From the IMG/VR virus record IMGVR_UViG_3300006100_001303, positions 1 to 45,287 of that record: 45,287 nt of DNA; one strand, given 5' to 3'. The notes beneath the pieces are model-generated. The model was not told where the DNA came from. It searched no databases and saw nothing but the letters and a program-made list of their open reading frames with translations. How positions within the stretch are numbered: position 1 is the first letter of the stretch; every line of letters begins with the position of its first letter. This document shows positions 23,336 through 32,086 of the stretch, in pieces. The position numbers and the translations under genes were made by a program. The DNA comes from a virus.

Positions 23336-24273
23336 ACATATTCCTTCAGCTTAGAAGTCTCAGGCAGGAATTTGCCTGTTAACCCTAGTTCATCTTTGTA
23401 GTTCAGCCAATGATACGTTAAATTGTCTGGAATGTCAACCCTAGTTGAGTCCAGGATTTTAAAATATGTGCAAAGTAGACGATGATTTTGATCAGGATCC
23501 ATGTTTTCAGCTAACAATGTGTAGAGTTTGTAATAGTCCTCTACATCATCTTGCGTAACGGTAAACCCTAATCGAGCACTTAACACAGCAAGCGCGCCTG
23601 CGGGCGACACTGCTATAATTTCACCGCTAGATTTATCCTTCACACCTGCTACATGATTAAACGAAAGTCCAGCCACTTGGAATGCACTAAGCATTAGCTG
23701 TGTACGATGCAGACCTTTAACATTTGAATCTTCAGGATATGCAGCAGAATAGTATGAAAACTTCAACCATTCAATGTTGCCTACCATCCAGTCAATCTGC
23801 ACACCGGTACCTAGGCCGAAATTATTTTCATCGACCTGCGGAAATAATGTAAAGATATTGCCATCAGTGACTTTCTTTTCGTCGCAGAAAATGTGCTCAG
23901 CATGATCATTGATGCATTGAGTTAGCAGTTTAAGAAACGCTTTAACACGTAGCTGGTCATCGCTGCTAGTACGGGCTCGCTTTTTGAGTTGAATGAATTC
24001 GTCTTCATACTCAGCAGCAATCAGTCCCCATTCTTCTAATGATCCGTAAACATCATTTAGATCAAACAAGTCGCGGATATCAACACCTAGATCGATGTCA
24101 CCGCTCACAGACTTTTTACCGACAGACCCTAACGGAATAAAATGATCTGTGTTAAACAGATAGTCTTTAGCTGGAAATAAATTGGATAGTTCTGCAAAAT
24201 ATGCGGTTAGTGTTGGAGTAATGTGTTCACGCTTAATGCTGCTTGTTTTATCAGCGAATACGTTTCCGCCCAT
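23332..24273 (-). CDS. Polymerase-beta-type nucleotidyltransferase (313 aa)
   Basis: FIPLGSVGKKSVSGDIDLGVD is a clear GS-x-DhD motif at about residues 46-66. A large helical C-terminal region follows, with GTGVQIDWMVGNIEWLKF providing a possible third carboxylate (QIDWM). It lies next to the 289-aa nucleotidyltransferase and overlaps the deaminase-peptidase gene by 23 nt. Substrate unknown. Confidence 0.75.
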   Translation of the reverse strand: MGGNVFADKTSSIKREHITPTLTAYFAELSNLFPAKDYLFNTDHFIPLGSVGKKSVSGDIDLGVDIRDLFDLNDVYGSLEEWGLIAAEYEDEFIQLKKRARTSSDDQLRVKAFLKLLTQCINDHAEHIFCDEKKVTDGNIFTLFPQVDENNFGLGTGVQIDWMVGNIEWLKFSYYSAAYPEDSNVKGLHRTQLMLSAFQVAGLSFNHVAGVKDKSSGEIIAVSPAGALAVLSARLGFTVTQDDVEDYYKLYTLLAENMDPDQNHRLLCTYFKILDSTRVDIPDNLTYHWLNYKDELGLTGKFLPETSKLKEYV

Positions 24274-25675
24274 TAGTCTTACCTTCTTCTACAGGTTGAT
24301 AGGATAGATACTCTGGATATTCTTTATTAAAATGACGGATTACTATTCCGGCCATTGCGTTTGCTTCATTTTCGTCTCTCGATCCCGTAGTAGGATCAAT
24401 GTTGACATGCTCTTCGTTTTGCTTTGCATGAGTTAACTCATGTGCAAGTGTTCGTAAAATGTCAACTGGTTGTCTATTTGCAATAGCCAATTCCAAGGTA
24501 TATGTATCATTGCGAAAACGTCCCATAGTAGGTTGGTGGTTATCGGAAATAGTTTTTCTTAAAATAATCGTCGGCATTTTGTTTAGTTTAATAATTTTCT
24601 TAGCTAAGGGCAAGAACTTTTTTAGAATTTCTTTGAAATCGGCAACATTAATTGATTCATTGATTCCGTCTTTGCCGTGCGAAGCCTGTCCCATACCGAT
24701 GTCGAATGATTCATCTTTGTAAGGGAGGCGATAATTGCTAATATCGCGAGGAGTAGTTTTTTTCGGTTGAGGACCTCTCCATCCTCGTTCCCAAGCTGCT
24801 GCACCTTGTGCTGCTGTTTTTCCTCTGCTAACAAAATAAGCAATGACTTGTTGTTTGCTAGTGAATACTTCGTTTACTGTATCTTCGGCAAACATATTTA
24901 CAAATCTACCTTTGATATTTTTCCACTCACCTCGTAGTGCATCGGCCGCCATTTGTTTGTCGTACGCTGCTTTTGCTAACTTAGCTTTAAGTGGGTCAAC
25001 TGGAGCATGTTGTCCTATATCTTCTGGCTTAATATCAAACTCATTCATTAATTTCTTAATAATGCGCTCGATATTTGCTAGTTCATTTTCATTTCTGCCT
25101 GATGTATTTTGTAATTTTTTGATTTTAGAAATTGCGTCATCACGATCGATTGCTTCGTGCATTTCATCATCATCTAAAAATACATCAGCTAGTTTTTCAC
25201 ATATAGCGCGAATTTTAGGATTATTAGTTTCTTGTAGAGTAAATCGTCGATCATTGTGTTCGTGTTGTGAAGGATCAATAAACCCGCAATATACTTTATG
25301 CACCGGACTTTTATTGATTAAATCTGTGCAACTTTCTCCTGCGCGGTCATCCATGTGCTCGCAGCAAGGACTTAATGTAGTTAAAATGATACTACCTTCA
25401 GGAATTTCACCATATTTTTTATAATAAGCAACCATTGCAGCACGTTCTGCATGTATACGTGTGCCGTCCTCTGCAGGAATATTCAATCGAGCAACAATAT
25501 TTTGATCAGGATCTAACACAGCAGCAGCAACCATACCGAAATATGCAGGTTCTTTCTTCTGTCCGCGTATTACCATATCTGCTAATTTCACAAGGATATG
25601 ATCTAGTTTGTGGAGGTTATGAATCTCCCAATCAGATTGCTTTTCGCTTATATGAAAAAATTCATTTAGTTTCAT
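24251..25675 (-). CDS. Cytidine-deaminase-like domain fused to a zinc metallopeptidase
   Basis: 474 aa. Residues 1-11 (MKLNEFFHISE) look like a T4 capsid-targeting sequence with an I-x-E cleavage site. Residues 25-150 are a deaminase-fold domain with H75-A-E77 and C104; the third zinc ligand is probably C116 in GESCTDLI rather than the usual PCxxC. A motif ISRGKTAAQG-like (SRGKTAAQGAAAWERGWRG) follows. The C-terminus has LAHELTHAKQ (HELTH at 412-416) and DENEANAMAG, which may supply the third ligand of a zincin peptidase. Two zinc enzymes in one polypeptide next to virion genes suggest an injected effector, as with T4 Alt. Target unknown. Confidence 0.72.
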   Translation of the reverse strand: MKLNEFFHISEKQSDWEIHNLHKLDHILVKLADMVIRGQKKEPAYFGMVAAAVLDPDQNIVARLNIPAEDGTRIHAERAAMVAYYKKYGEIPEGSIILTTLSPCCEHMDDRAGESCTDLINKSPVHKVYCGFIDPSQHEHNDRRFTLQETNNPKIRAICEKLADVFLDDDEMHEAIDRDDAISKIKKLQNTSGRNENELANIERIIKKLMNEFDIKPEDIGQHAPVDPLKAKLAKAAYDKQMAADALRGEWKNIKGRFVNMFAEDTVNEVFTSKQQVIAYFVSRGKTAAQGAAAWERGWRGPQPKKTTPRDISNYRLPYKDESFDIGMGQASHGKDGINESINVADFKEILKKFLPLAKKIIKLNKMPTIILRKTISDNHQPTMGRFRNDTYTLELAIANRQPVDILRTLAHELTHAKQNEEHVNIDPTTGSRDENEANAMAGIVIRHFNKEYPEYLSYQPVEEGKTNGRKRIR

Positions 25676-25676
25676 A

Positions 25677-26072
25677 TTAGCGTCCTAGATCGTATTCGCC
25701 TTTTAGGATATCTTTATGATAATGGTCAGCCAATCTCTTACAAATATCCATTCGAAATTTTTTGTGAAATATCTCATGTGGGTCGCCCATTGTTGGCTGC
25801 TTTTTAAAGAATTCTGCACATCCTGCGTTAACCATTGGCAACCATGTTTTCCAATCGTGCATGTCTTCGGTTTTGCTTTTAGCATGAGCTTTTTTGATTT
25901 TTTTAGCAATTGGCATGAAATATTTTTTATGAAAATCATCGTGATCAAGGATGTACCAAAAAACATTGTCTTTTAGTTCTTTTTCTTCTTCCTTGCCAAG
26001 GCCGGTAGGATCTTGATCCTTGTCTTGATTAACATTGTGTTCAATGTTTCCGAAAAATTCAAGTAGCTTCAT
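25677..26072 (-). CDS. Probable internal-head or cargo protein (131 aa)
   Basis: Begins MKLLEFFGNIEHN, sharing M-K-L-x-E-F-F-x3-E with the next gene's product and resembling T4 capsid-targeting starts. The rest is a helical, strongly basic, His- and Lys-rich protein (HKKYFMPIAKKIKKAHAKSK). It is the first gene after an exact TATAAATA late promoter and probably heads the cargo operon. No enzymatic motif. Confidence 0.66.
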   Translation of the reverse strand: MKLLEFFGNIEHNVNQDKDQDPTGLGKEEEKELKDNVFWYILDHDDFHKKYFMPIAKKIKKAHAKSKTEDMHDWKTWLPMVNAGCAEFFKKQPTMGDPHEIFHKKFRMDICKRLADHYHKDILKGEYDLGR

Positions 26073-26102
26073 GTCAGTTTAGAACCTCAAAATAGTATTG
26101 TG

Positions 26103-26110
26103 TATTTATA
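26103..26110 (-). promoter_or_regulatory. T4-type late promoter (TATAAATA) for the cargo block
   Basis: Exact TATAAATA on the minus strand, 31 nt before the ATG at 26072, with GAGG as ribosome-binding site in between. The gap between genes here has no sigma70-like sequence. A late promoter in front of the capsid-targeting-like genes fits virion expression. Confidence 0.6.
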
Positions 26111-26113
26111 TTG

Positions 26114-26584
26114 TTAAAAGTTTAACCTAATAGACTGCACAGTACCTTGTTGTATTGTAATTACAGCTCGAAGATAAGAATAAAGTCCGGTAAATTCTAC
26201 GATATCTGTATGAGTAGGGCGACTAACTGCACCACTAAATCCACCACTGATTCCGGCCCCACCGGTGGTTTCTAATCCTACATAAGTTTTTAATGCATCG
26301 GGAATGTCAAACCAGTCAGAATCATTGCAAGGATGAGGTGAAATCGATCCTTGAATATTGCAAGTTCCTTTAAACGCTCCTGAAATAGCGTAAGTAACTG
26401 AATGTGTTCTAACACCTAGGCCATAATAGCCGGCGGCAGGAAGTTCTTTGCTGTTTAAACTTAATGGGTTAATGGGCATTTGCCCATTAACCATCTGAGG
26501 CATAGTAATGCTAGGTTGCGTGGTATGTGAATTTCTAGTTATCCACGGATTATAAAATTCAAATGTACTTGTTAAGTTGGGCAT
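26114..26584 (-). CDS. Probable virion structural protein (156 aa)
   Basis: Beta-rich, Gly/Ser/Thr-rich protein (GLETTGGAGISGGFSGAVS; FTGLYSYLRAVITIQQGTVQ) without enzyme motifs; its ending resembles small phage proteins in the head-to-tail or baseplate region. Its start overlaps the 3' end of the 230-aa gene, preceded by GAGG. Exact role unknown. Confidence 0.6.
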   Translation of the reverse strand: MPNLTSTFEFYNPWITRNSHTTQPSITMPQMVNGQMPINPLSLNSKELPAAGYYGLGVRTHSVTYAISGAFKGTCNIQGSISPHPCNDSDWFDIPDALKTYVGLETTGGAGISGGFSGAVSRPTHTDIVEFTGLYSYLRAVITIQQGTVQSIRLNF

Positions 26585-27264
26585 AATTCATCCTCGGGTA
26601 CACTATTTATTTGTGTACCACGAAGAACAAATTCTTCAATTTTTTTAATATCAGAACCAAGAAATAATCCTATCATCATCAGCAATTTTTCATTTCTAAC
26701 GTAGATGGAATATCCTTCGCTATATCTACTACTTTCTCTTAAATAGCGGCGAGTAAGTTCTGTCATGTGAATATCGTCGGCATAATTTTCTAACCAATTA
26801 AGGAAAGATGTTTTACGAGATTGCGGTATTCGATTCTTTAAAATTATTCGAAATTGAAGTCCACTATGCGGATATCGTTGTCTTAAGACAACATTTTTTT
26901 TGGTAAAAAGTTTATCTAAATCGTCGTCATTCTCGGGTTCGTAGCAGTCAGTTACCCAATCTTGCATTGTGCGGCATATAACTTCGTGATCTGTACGGTT
27001 TTCCGTATAGAACTTTGTATATTGTCCTTCAACACGTTGTTTGAACTTTGTTTGATCAAGTTCGGAATATTTGTTCGAATATCTTCTCAGTTCATTGATT
27101 GAATTCTGACTAAAATCTTTATAACGCCATGTGTTAGTAATATTTTTCAGTGCTTTATCTAGATTATGGCGGTTTCGCGCAAGCACGTCGCCGCCATTAA
27201 TCCGGACTTCGATTCGAAACGGATATTTTCCGTAGAATAGTTTACTAGTCTTATGAATTTTCAT
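26572..27264 (-). CDS. Hypothetical protein (230 aa)
   Basis: Basic, soluble, rich in Arg and Tyr. Begins [20 protein letters not shown]. Other visible blocks are RQRYPHSGLQFRIILKN and YSIYVRNEKLLMMIGLFLG. No family is recognised with confidence and no catalytic motif is obvious. It overlaps clpA by 14 nt and the 156-aa gene by 13 nt. Confidence 0.65.
   Translation of the reverse strand: MKIHKTSKLFYGKYPFRIEVRINGGDVLARNRHNLDKALKNITNTWRYKDFSQNSINELRRYSNKYSELDQTKFKQRVEGQYTKFYTENRTDHEVICRTMQDWVTDCYEPENDDDLDKLFTKKNVVLRQRYPHSGLQFRIILKNRIPQSRKTSFLNWLENYADDIHMTELTRRYLRESSRYSEGYSIYVRNEKLLMMIGLFLGSDIKKIEEFVLRGTQINSVPEDELCPT
26597..26619 (-). promoter_or_regulatory. Stem-loop with AATAAATA in the loop
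   Basis: Perfect 7-bp inverted repeat GGTACAC (26597-26603) / GTGTACC (26613-26619) just before the ribosome-binding site of the 156-aa gene. The loop carries AATAAATA on the minus strand, which also fits the relaxed late-promoter motif. Either reading is possible. Confidence 0.4.
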
Positions 27265-29527
27265 CGTCTACTGTTTCTACGATTTTATCTGATGTAGTAT
27301 CTAATACATTGATAAAATTAAACACAAACTGGTCCTCATTGGTATCGATCTCTACAATGCCGCCATTAACCAGTCTTCCGAACAAGATCTCCTTGCTAAG
27401 TGGCTTCTTGATCTGATCATCAATGGTACGATGTAACGGACGAGCACCCATCTTCTTATTAAATCCCTTCTTGATCAGCAATTCAACTGCATCTGGTGTG
27501 GGCTTAACAAAGATATTTTTTTCCTTGATTTGCGCATTAAGTTCGTCGATAAACTTCTTAACAATGCGGATCATTACAGTGTGTTCTAGCTTACCGAATT
27601 GGATGATACCATCTAAACGATTGCGGAATTCTGGCTTAAAGAACGCATTGACTGCTGCATTAATTTCGCCGTCGCGTTCTTGACTACCGAATCCTACGCC
27701 ATTCTTTTCAGCATCGCTGGCACCAAGATTGGAAGTAAGGATAACAATGGCATTGCGAGCATCTGCCTTTTTACCATTAGATCCTGTAACAAAACCGTTG
27801 TCCATCAAACCTAGCAACACGTTACTTACACTAGGATGTGCCTTTTCAATTTCGTCCAAGAGCAACACGCAGTTCGGATGTTCCTGCAACTTAGTGATGA
27901 GCTGACCTGCATTTTCGTCAAAGCCAACATAACCCGGAGGTGACCCGAGAAACTTAGCAACACTATGCTGCTCTTGGAACTCACTCATATCAAAGCGCAC
28001 AAGCTGCACACCTAGAGATTCTGCAAGTACCTTAGCAGTTTCAGTCTTACCACAACCTGTAGGACCAACAAAAAGGAAATTACCGATTGGCTTGTTAATG
28101 GATTTCAAACCTGCCTGCGCAATGAAGATCTTGTCTAGCAAAATCTCAATAGCGGTATCTTGACCGAACACCTTGCCGTTCATGTTCTTTTCGAGATCTC
28201 GAAGGTTTTGATTTTCCTTGGCAGCAACCTGCTCGACAGGAAGATTTGCAGCCTTTGCAACTTCGAACATGATTTCTTCGTGATCGACAACGCCGCCTTC
28301 TTCATTGCGTACCTTGAATCGAGCACACGCACAGTCGATTAGGTCGATGGCCTTATCGGGCAAGTGTTTGTCAGTAATATACTTTGTACTGTACTTGACA
28401 GCATCGGTGATTGCTTGATTCGTAATCTTAACACCGTGATGCTTTTCGTAATACTTACGCAAGCCCTTGATGATTTCGATTGCCATCTCTTCGCTGGGTT
28501 CATTGACTACTACCCGCTGGAATCGTCTCATTAAAGCACGATCCTTTTCGAAATGCTTACGGAATTCTTCCCAAGTAGTGCTTGCAATGACCTTTAAGGT
28601 ACCTTTGGTTAACGCAGGCTTTAGCATGTTGCTCATATCGTTTGAACTGCTGCTGCTCACTGCGCCAGCACCACTCATCATGTGTGCTTCGTCAATGAAT
28701 AAAATGCAGTTCTTACGCTTTTCTAGTGCAGTAATTACCATCTTAAGGCGTTCTTCGAAATCGCCGCGATACTTAGAACCTGCAAGCATTCCGCTAATAT
28801 CGAGATTGTAAACAGTGTGGTCCTTGATATAATCAGGAACATCACCTTCGACGATCTTACGGGCAAGACCTTCTGCAATCGCAGTCTTACCTACGCCTGG
28901 TTCACCGATCATCATGACATTGCTCTTTTGGCGGCGCGCAAGAACAAGAAGAATATCGTCTATCTCTTTTTCACGACCGATTACTGGGTCGATCTTTTTC
29001 TGCTTAACTTTGTTGTTTAAATTGGTACAGAATTGTACAATAATCTTTTCTAGTTGAGCATTGCTGATTTCCTCGGCAGCTTCGGAAGTTTGCTCGGTTT
29101 CATTATTAATGAAGTCAACAAACTTGTCCTTATCAATGCCTGCAAGGCGCATAAAATGCAGTGCATGACTTTTCTTCTCAGAAAATAGAGCAACAAAACA
29201 GTCAGTGGGTTCGATAATAGTGCGGCCGCTAAACAATACTTGAGTAAATGCACGATTTAGCATTCGTTCAATACTATTGGTCTTTCGCGGCTTTTCAGTA
29301 AGTTCGGCTACCTCGATGTCCTTGAGCTGGGTTTTAATGAAATTATCGAGATTGTTCTTAAGTTCGGGAACGTTAGTGCCAAAATCTACTAGAACTTTTT
29401 CAAAATCTTTATCAGAAATAATACTGAATAAGAAATGTTCTAGAGTAACATATTCGTGTTTATTCTTAATAGCAAGTTTGATTGCTCGTTCAAAAATTGA
29501 TGCCAAATTCTTATTCGGTTCTAACAT
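27251..29527 (-). CDS. clpA: ClpA-type AAA+ unfoldase
   Basis: 758 aa, the same length as E. coli ClpA. N-domain (residues 1-140, [14 protein letters not shown]); D1 with [15 protein letters not shown] and [11 protein letters not shown]2 with [15 protein letters not shown] and [12 protein letters not shown]-terminal [17 protein letters not shown]. ClpA unfolds proteins and feeds them to ClpP. The ClpP-contacting tripeptide (IGL in ClpA, IGF in ClpX) is VGF here (NGVGFGSQ, near residue 610), a conservative change that should still dock with host ClpP. No clpP gene is in the window. It clusters with deformylase and DnaJ genes. Confidence 0.94.
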   Translation of the reverse strand: MLEPNKNLASIFERAIKLAIKNKHEYVTLEHFLFSIISDKDFEKVLVDFGTNVPELKNNLDNFIKTQLKDIEVAELTEKPRKTNSIERMLNRAFTQVLFSGRTIIEPTDCFVALFSEKKSHALHFMRLAGIDKDKFVDFINNETEQTSEAAEEISNAQLEKIIVQFCTNLNNKVKQKKIDPVIGREKEIDDILLVLARRQKSNVMMIGEPGVGKTAIAEGLARKIVEGDVPDYIKDHTVYNLDISGMLAGSKYRGDFEERLKMVITALEKRKNCILFIDEAHMMSGAGAVSSSSSNDMSNMLKPALTKGTLKVIASTTWEEFRKHFEKDRALMRRFQRVVVNEPSEEMAIEIIKGLRKYYEKHHGVKITNQAITDAVKYSTKYITDKHLPDKAIDLIDCACARFKVRNEEGGVVDHEEIMFEVAKAANLPVEQVAAKENQNLRDLEKNMNGKVFGQDTAIEILLDKIFIAQAGLKSINKPIGNFLFVGPTGCGKTETAKVLAESLGVQLVRFDMSEFQEQHSVAKFLGSPPGYVGFDENAGQLITKLQEHPNCVLLLDEIEKAHPSVSNVLLGLMDNGFVTGSNGKKADARNAIVILTSNLGASDAEKNGVGFGSQERDGEINAAVNAFFKPEFRNRLDGIIQFGKLEHTVMIRIVKKFIDELNAQIKEKNIFVKPTPDAVELLIKKGFNKKMGARPLHRTIDDQIKKPLSKEILFGRLVNGGIVEIDTNEDQFVFNFINVLDTTSDKIVETVDDENS

Positions 29528-29528
29528 A

Positions 29529-30017
29529 TTATTTCCTTTTAGATTTCTTTACACTCATAGCCCATTTTAACGGGCTCACTCTATTTTTAAAAGTAATACC
29601 TTCTAGATGATCTAATTCATGTAAAAAGCATTTGCATTCATATCCTTCAAAGGTCCCCTCCATTAATTCGCCTTTTGAGTTCTGCCAACGTGCCTTAATT
29701 GCTGTCGGTCGCTTTATTTTAACATAGATTCCGGGGAAACTCAAGCACCCTTCTTCTAAATCTTCGAGATTATCTGTGTTTGCAATAACCTCCGGATTAA
29801 AGAATGCCATACCGTTGTCTGGGTCTTCTCTGCTGCCCATAACAAATACTCTAGCTTTGATTCCTACCTGATTTGCGGCTAGTCCGATGCCACCATTCAA
29901 GTACATGGTATCTAACATATCGTATTCTAATTTTTCCGGGTCGTAGATCGGATTTTCAAAATCAAAAGCAGGCATTTGCTCTGATAGAATTGGATTGGGA
30001 AATTTTACTATCATCAT
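29529..30017 (-). CDS. def: Peptide deformylase
   Basis: 162 aa with all three family motifs: GGIGLAANQVG, EGCLSFPG (zinc Cys) and CFLHELDHLEG (HExxH). The enzyme removes the formyl group from new proteins. Aquatic phages often carry it, which may sustain protein synthesis late in infection. It overlaps dnaJ by ATGA and is followed after 1 nt by clpA. The C-terminus (WAMSVKKSKRK) is short and basic. Confidence 0.94.
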   Translation of the reverse strand: MMIVKFPNPILSEQMPAFDFENPIYDPEKLEYDMLDTMYLNGGIGLAANQVGIKARVFVMGSREDPDNGMAFFNPEVIANTDNLEDLEEGCLSFPGIYVKIKRPTAIKARWQNSKGELMEGTFEGYECKCFLHELDHLEGITFKNRVSPLKWAMSVKKSKRK

Positions 30018-30838
30018 ATATTTAATTTTCTCAAATTCTCTTTTTGCGTATCTGAAAGATCAGGAATTTTGATCTTAATTTTTAACAACAATCTACCACG
30101 TTCTCCTGTATGAAAGTTCGGCATTCCTCGATTTGCAAGTCCTAACATTGCATCGTGCTGAATTCCTGCAGGGATTGCAGTATCTAATTGTATATTATCT
30201 AAGTCGGTGACGGTGATATTTGTGCCTAGCATTGCATCTATACAACTTATTTCTAGATTTTGAACTAGATCGTCACCGACTCTTGTAAATCTGGGATGAT
30301 CTTGCACATGAATAGTTAATAAAATATCTCCACGGGGTAATCCTTGGATAGAGTCATCACCCATTCCGCTTAATTTTAATGTGGTACCGTCATGTATACC
30401 TTTTGGAATTTTGATATTTACGGTTTGATTACGTCCACTAGGTAATGTAACCTCTGCAAGCAATTCTTTTCCGTAAAACGTATCTTCTAAAGTAATCGAT
30501 GTTGACAGCCGCATGGATTGATTTACAGCCTGACGCTGTCTAAAACCGAATATTTCTCCAAATGGGCTTCCATGACCGAATATGCTTTCAAATCCCTGTC
30601 CATCGAAGCTAAAATCAAATCCGCCATGTTGCTGATTATATTGAGGTGCGGGATTATCGTATGCTGCACGTTTTTGAGCATCACTTAATGTTTCGTATGC
30701 TGCACTAATTTCTTGGAATTTGTTAATGTCACCGCCTTTATCGGGGTGATGTTGCATCGCAAGTTTACGATAAGCAGATTTAATCTCTTGCTCTGATGCG
30801 GCTCGGTCTACGCCTAGAATTTGATAATAGTCATTCAT
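30014..30838 (-). CDS. dnaJ: DnaJ/CbpA-type co-chaperone (type B, no zinc finger)
   Basis: 274 aa. J domain at 1-66 with the catalytic HPD in MQHHPDKGGD. A Gly/Phe-rich linker (GGFDFSFDGQGFESIFGHG) leads straight into the substrate-binding C-terminal domains (IPKGIHDGTTLKLSGMG). The CxxCxGxG zinc-finger region is absent, making it CbpA-like. It stimulates DnaK (host) and delivers substrates. It has its own consensus promoter and starts the dnaJ-def-clpA unit. A separate protein at 36145-36582 carries a DnaJ-type zinc finger. Confidence 0.9.
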   Translation of the reverse strand: MNDYYQILGVDRAASEQEIKSAYRKLAMQHHPDKGGDINKFQEISAAYETLSDAQKRAAYDNPAPQYNQQHGGFDFSFDGQGFESIFGHGSPFGEIFGFRQRQAVNQSMRLSTSITLEDTFYGKELLAEVTLPSGRNQTVNIKIPKGIHDGTTLKLSGMGDDSIQGLPRGDILLTIHVQDHPRFTRVGDDLVQNLEISCIDAMLGTNITVTDLDNIQLDTAIPAGIQHDAMLGLANRGMPNFHTGERGRLLLKIKIKIPDLSDTQKENLRKLNI

Positions 30839-30850
30839 TGATTAGGATCC

Positions 30851-30893
30851 AGTATAATAAACTAATTATACTATGTTCTACGGTAGAAGTCAA
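30851..30893 (-). promoter_or_regulatory. sigma70-like promoter with a palindromic -10, upstream of dnaJ
   Basis: TTGACT (30888-30893), 17 nt, TATAAT (30865-30870) on the minus strand. The -10 lies in one arm of a perfect inverted repeat, AGTATAAT (30851-30858) and ATTATACT (30865-30872), 6 nt apart. Predicted leader is about 20 nt. Confidence 0.8.
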
Positions 30894-30901
30894 TGTATGA
30901 A

Positions 30902-31168
30902 TTATTTTACGCTATTAAAAATAGCTTTTTGCTTGGTATACCATTCAATCCATTTGGCATTTTTATTCTGGCATTCATGATATAGCCCGTAATTGTCTAC
31001 AACATTGCCAATTACATCGCTTAGTTTGGTAGTATCGGGCTGTTGTTTTAGATCTGGACAAGGTTGCATTAATTCTGGAATAGAATCGGGAAAATGTCGC
31101 TTAACGGGAATGACTGTTGCACAACCTGATAACGCCATTAATGACAGTATTGATAGAAACTTCTTCAT
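30902..31168 (-). CDS. o-spanin, Rz1-like outer-membrane lipoprotein
   Basis: 88 aa from the ATG at 31168, which overlaps the stop codon of the i-spanin gene by one base; a longer in-frame start is not favoured because it would bury the signal peptide. The N-terminus MKKFLSILSLMALSGCAT is a lipoprotein signal with the lipobox LSGC (C16). The mature part is short and Pro-containing, as in Rz1. It should be anchored in the outer membrane and join the i-spanin to fuse inner and outer membranes at lysis. Confidence 0.82.
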   Translation of the reverse strand: MKKFLSILSLMALSGCATVIPVKRHFPDSIPELMQPCPDLKQQPDTTKLSDVIGNVVDNYGLYHECQNKNAKWIEWYTKQKAIFNSVK

Positions 31169-31632
31169 TACTGAGCTCCTTGTGAAGCAGCATTTATTGG
31201 CGAAGTTGCTCCATGATTTAATACGGTAACAACCATTGGATCTAACGTGCAATCCTTGTCAATTGGAACTAATTTCTCTACGACTTCGGTATGGACTGTG
31301 TTTGTATGATCTTTGATAGTTACAGTATCTTTTTGGATTGCAGTCGAAAGTTCGGTATTGAGTGTCTTACTTTGCTCTTCGGATTTTGCAACAGCAGCCT
31401 GCAACTCCTTAACCTGTTCTTGATACCAAAGATGAGTATTGACTACACCTTCAAAATATACTCCTGCAAGAATAACTGCACAACTAGCAATTCTAACAGG
31501 TAGTGCATACATTCCGAATCCAGGCAGGAATTTTGCAAAAAAACTAATAAGGAACAAAATTAAGCCGACAGCTACTATTCCGTGTATAATAACTGATATA
31601 AATGCTAACGGCAGTAAGTGAATTAACCACAT
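31168..31632 (-). CDS. i-spanin, Rz-like inner-membrane protein
   Basis: 154 aa. The first 75 residues hold two or three hydrophobic segments (FISVIIHGIVAVGLILFLIS; IASCAVILAGVYF), then a periplasmic coiled coil (QEQVKELQAAVAKSEEQSKT) and a charged C-terminus. More than one membrane segment is unusual for an i-spanin, which normally has a single N-terminal one. The directly overlapping lipoprotein gene supports the spanin call. No endolysin or holin gene was recognised nearby. Confidence 0.72.
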   Translation of the reverse strand: MWLIHLLPLAFISVIIHGIVAVGLILFLISFFAKFLPGFGMYALPVRIASCAVILAGVYFEGVVNTHLWYQEQVKELQAAVAKSEEQSKTLNTELSTAIQKDTVTIKDHTNTVHTEVVEKLVPIDKDCTLDPMVVTVLNHGATSPINAASQGAQ

Positions 31633-31670
31633 AGTTTTGTTCCTTATATGTTTTTACTTATCCATTGAAT

Positions 31671-32057
31671 TCAGATAGTTCCTTTATCTAGGAGAACTAA
31701 TTCGTTTTCGCGATCGATATATTTGAATTCAACCTTGGTAGGTTCGAATGGTTGAATTGCAGCAAATACGTCATGGGTGTTTAACGTACTACACGTATAC
31801 ACATCTAACTGCATCATAGCAGGCTCACATTCGTCCCATACATGCATAGCAATATGGCTAGTCTCAATAATTGTCACGGCGGTCAGTCCGCGATTACCGA
31901 CCATGTCAGAATATACAGCGTAGGGGCCCATTAGAATTTTCATGCCGATTTTTTCGACTAGCTCTTTCATCCAGTCTTGAATTGCTTCGGCGCATTGTGG
32001 TGGATTATTTAACTCTGCTCTGACGATAAGATGCTTGTGTTCAAGTACTTTACCCAT
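31671..32057 (-). CDS. speD: S-adenosylmethionine decarboxylase
   Basis: 128 aa, the bacterial SpeD class-1B size. The autoprocessing motif ETSHIAMHVW contains the Ser that becomes the pyruvoyl group, and MMQLDVYTC with the active-site Cys follows. The enzyme makes decarboxylated SAM for spermidine synthesis. speD is a known auxiliary gene of T4-like cyanophages; polyamines may help DNA packaging. No other polyamine gene is in the window. Confidence 0.88.
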   Translation of the reverse strand: MGKVLEHKHLIVRAELNNPPQCAEAIQDWMKELVEKIGMKILMGPYAVYSDMVGNRGLTAVTIIETSHIAMHVWDECEPAMMQLDVYTCSTLNTHDVFAAIQPFEPTKVEFKYIDRENELVLLDKGTI

Positions 32058-32086
32058 TTCATACCTTCCCTATTGATTAAATGGTG

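Noticed and set aside
24843-25424. 193-codon plus-strand frame opposite the deaminase-peptidase gene
   Set aside because: Ser-rich antisense frame of a gene with clear motifs; no start signals.
31169-31252. 28-residue N-terminal extension of the o-spanin
   Set aside because: It would place charged residues before the lipoprotein signal; the start at 31168 gives a proper signal peptide.
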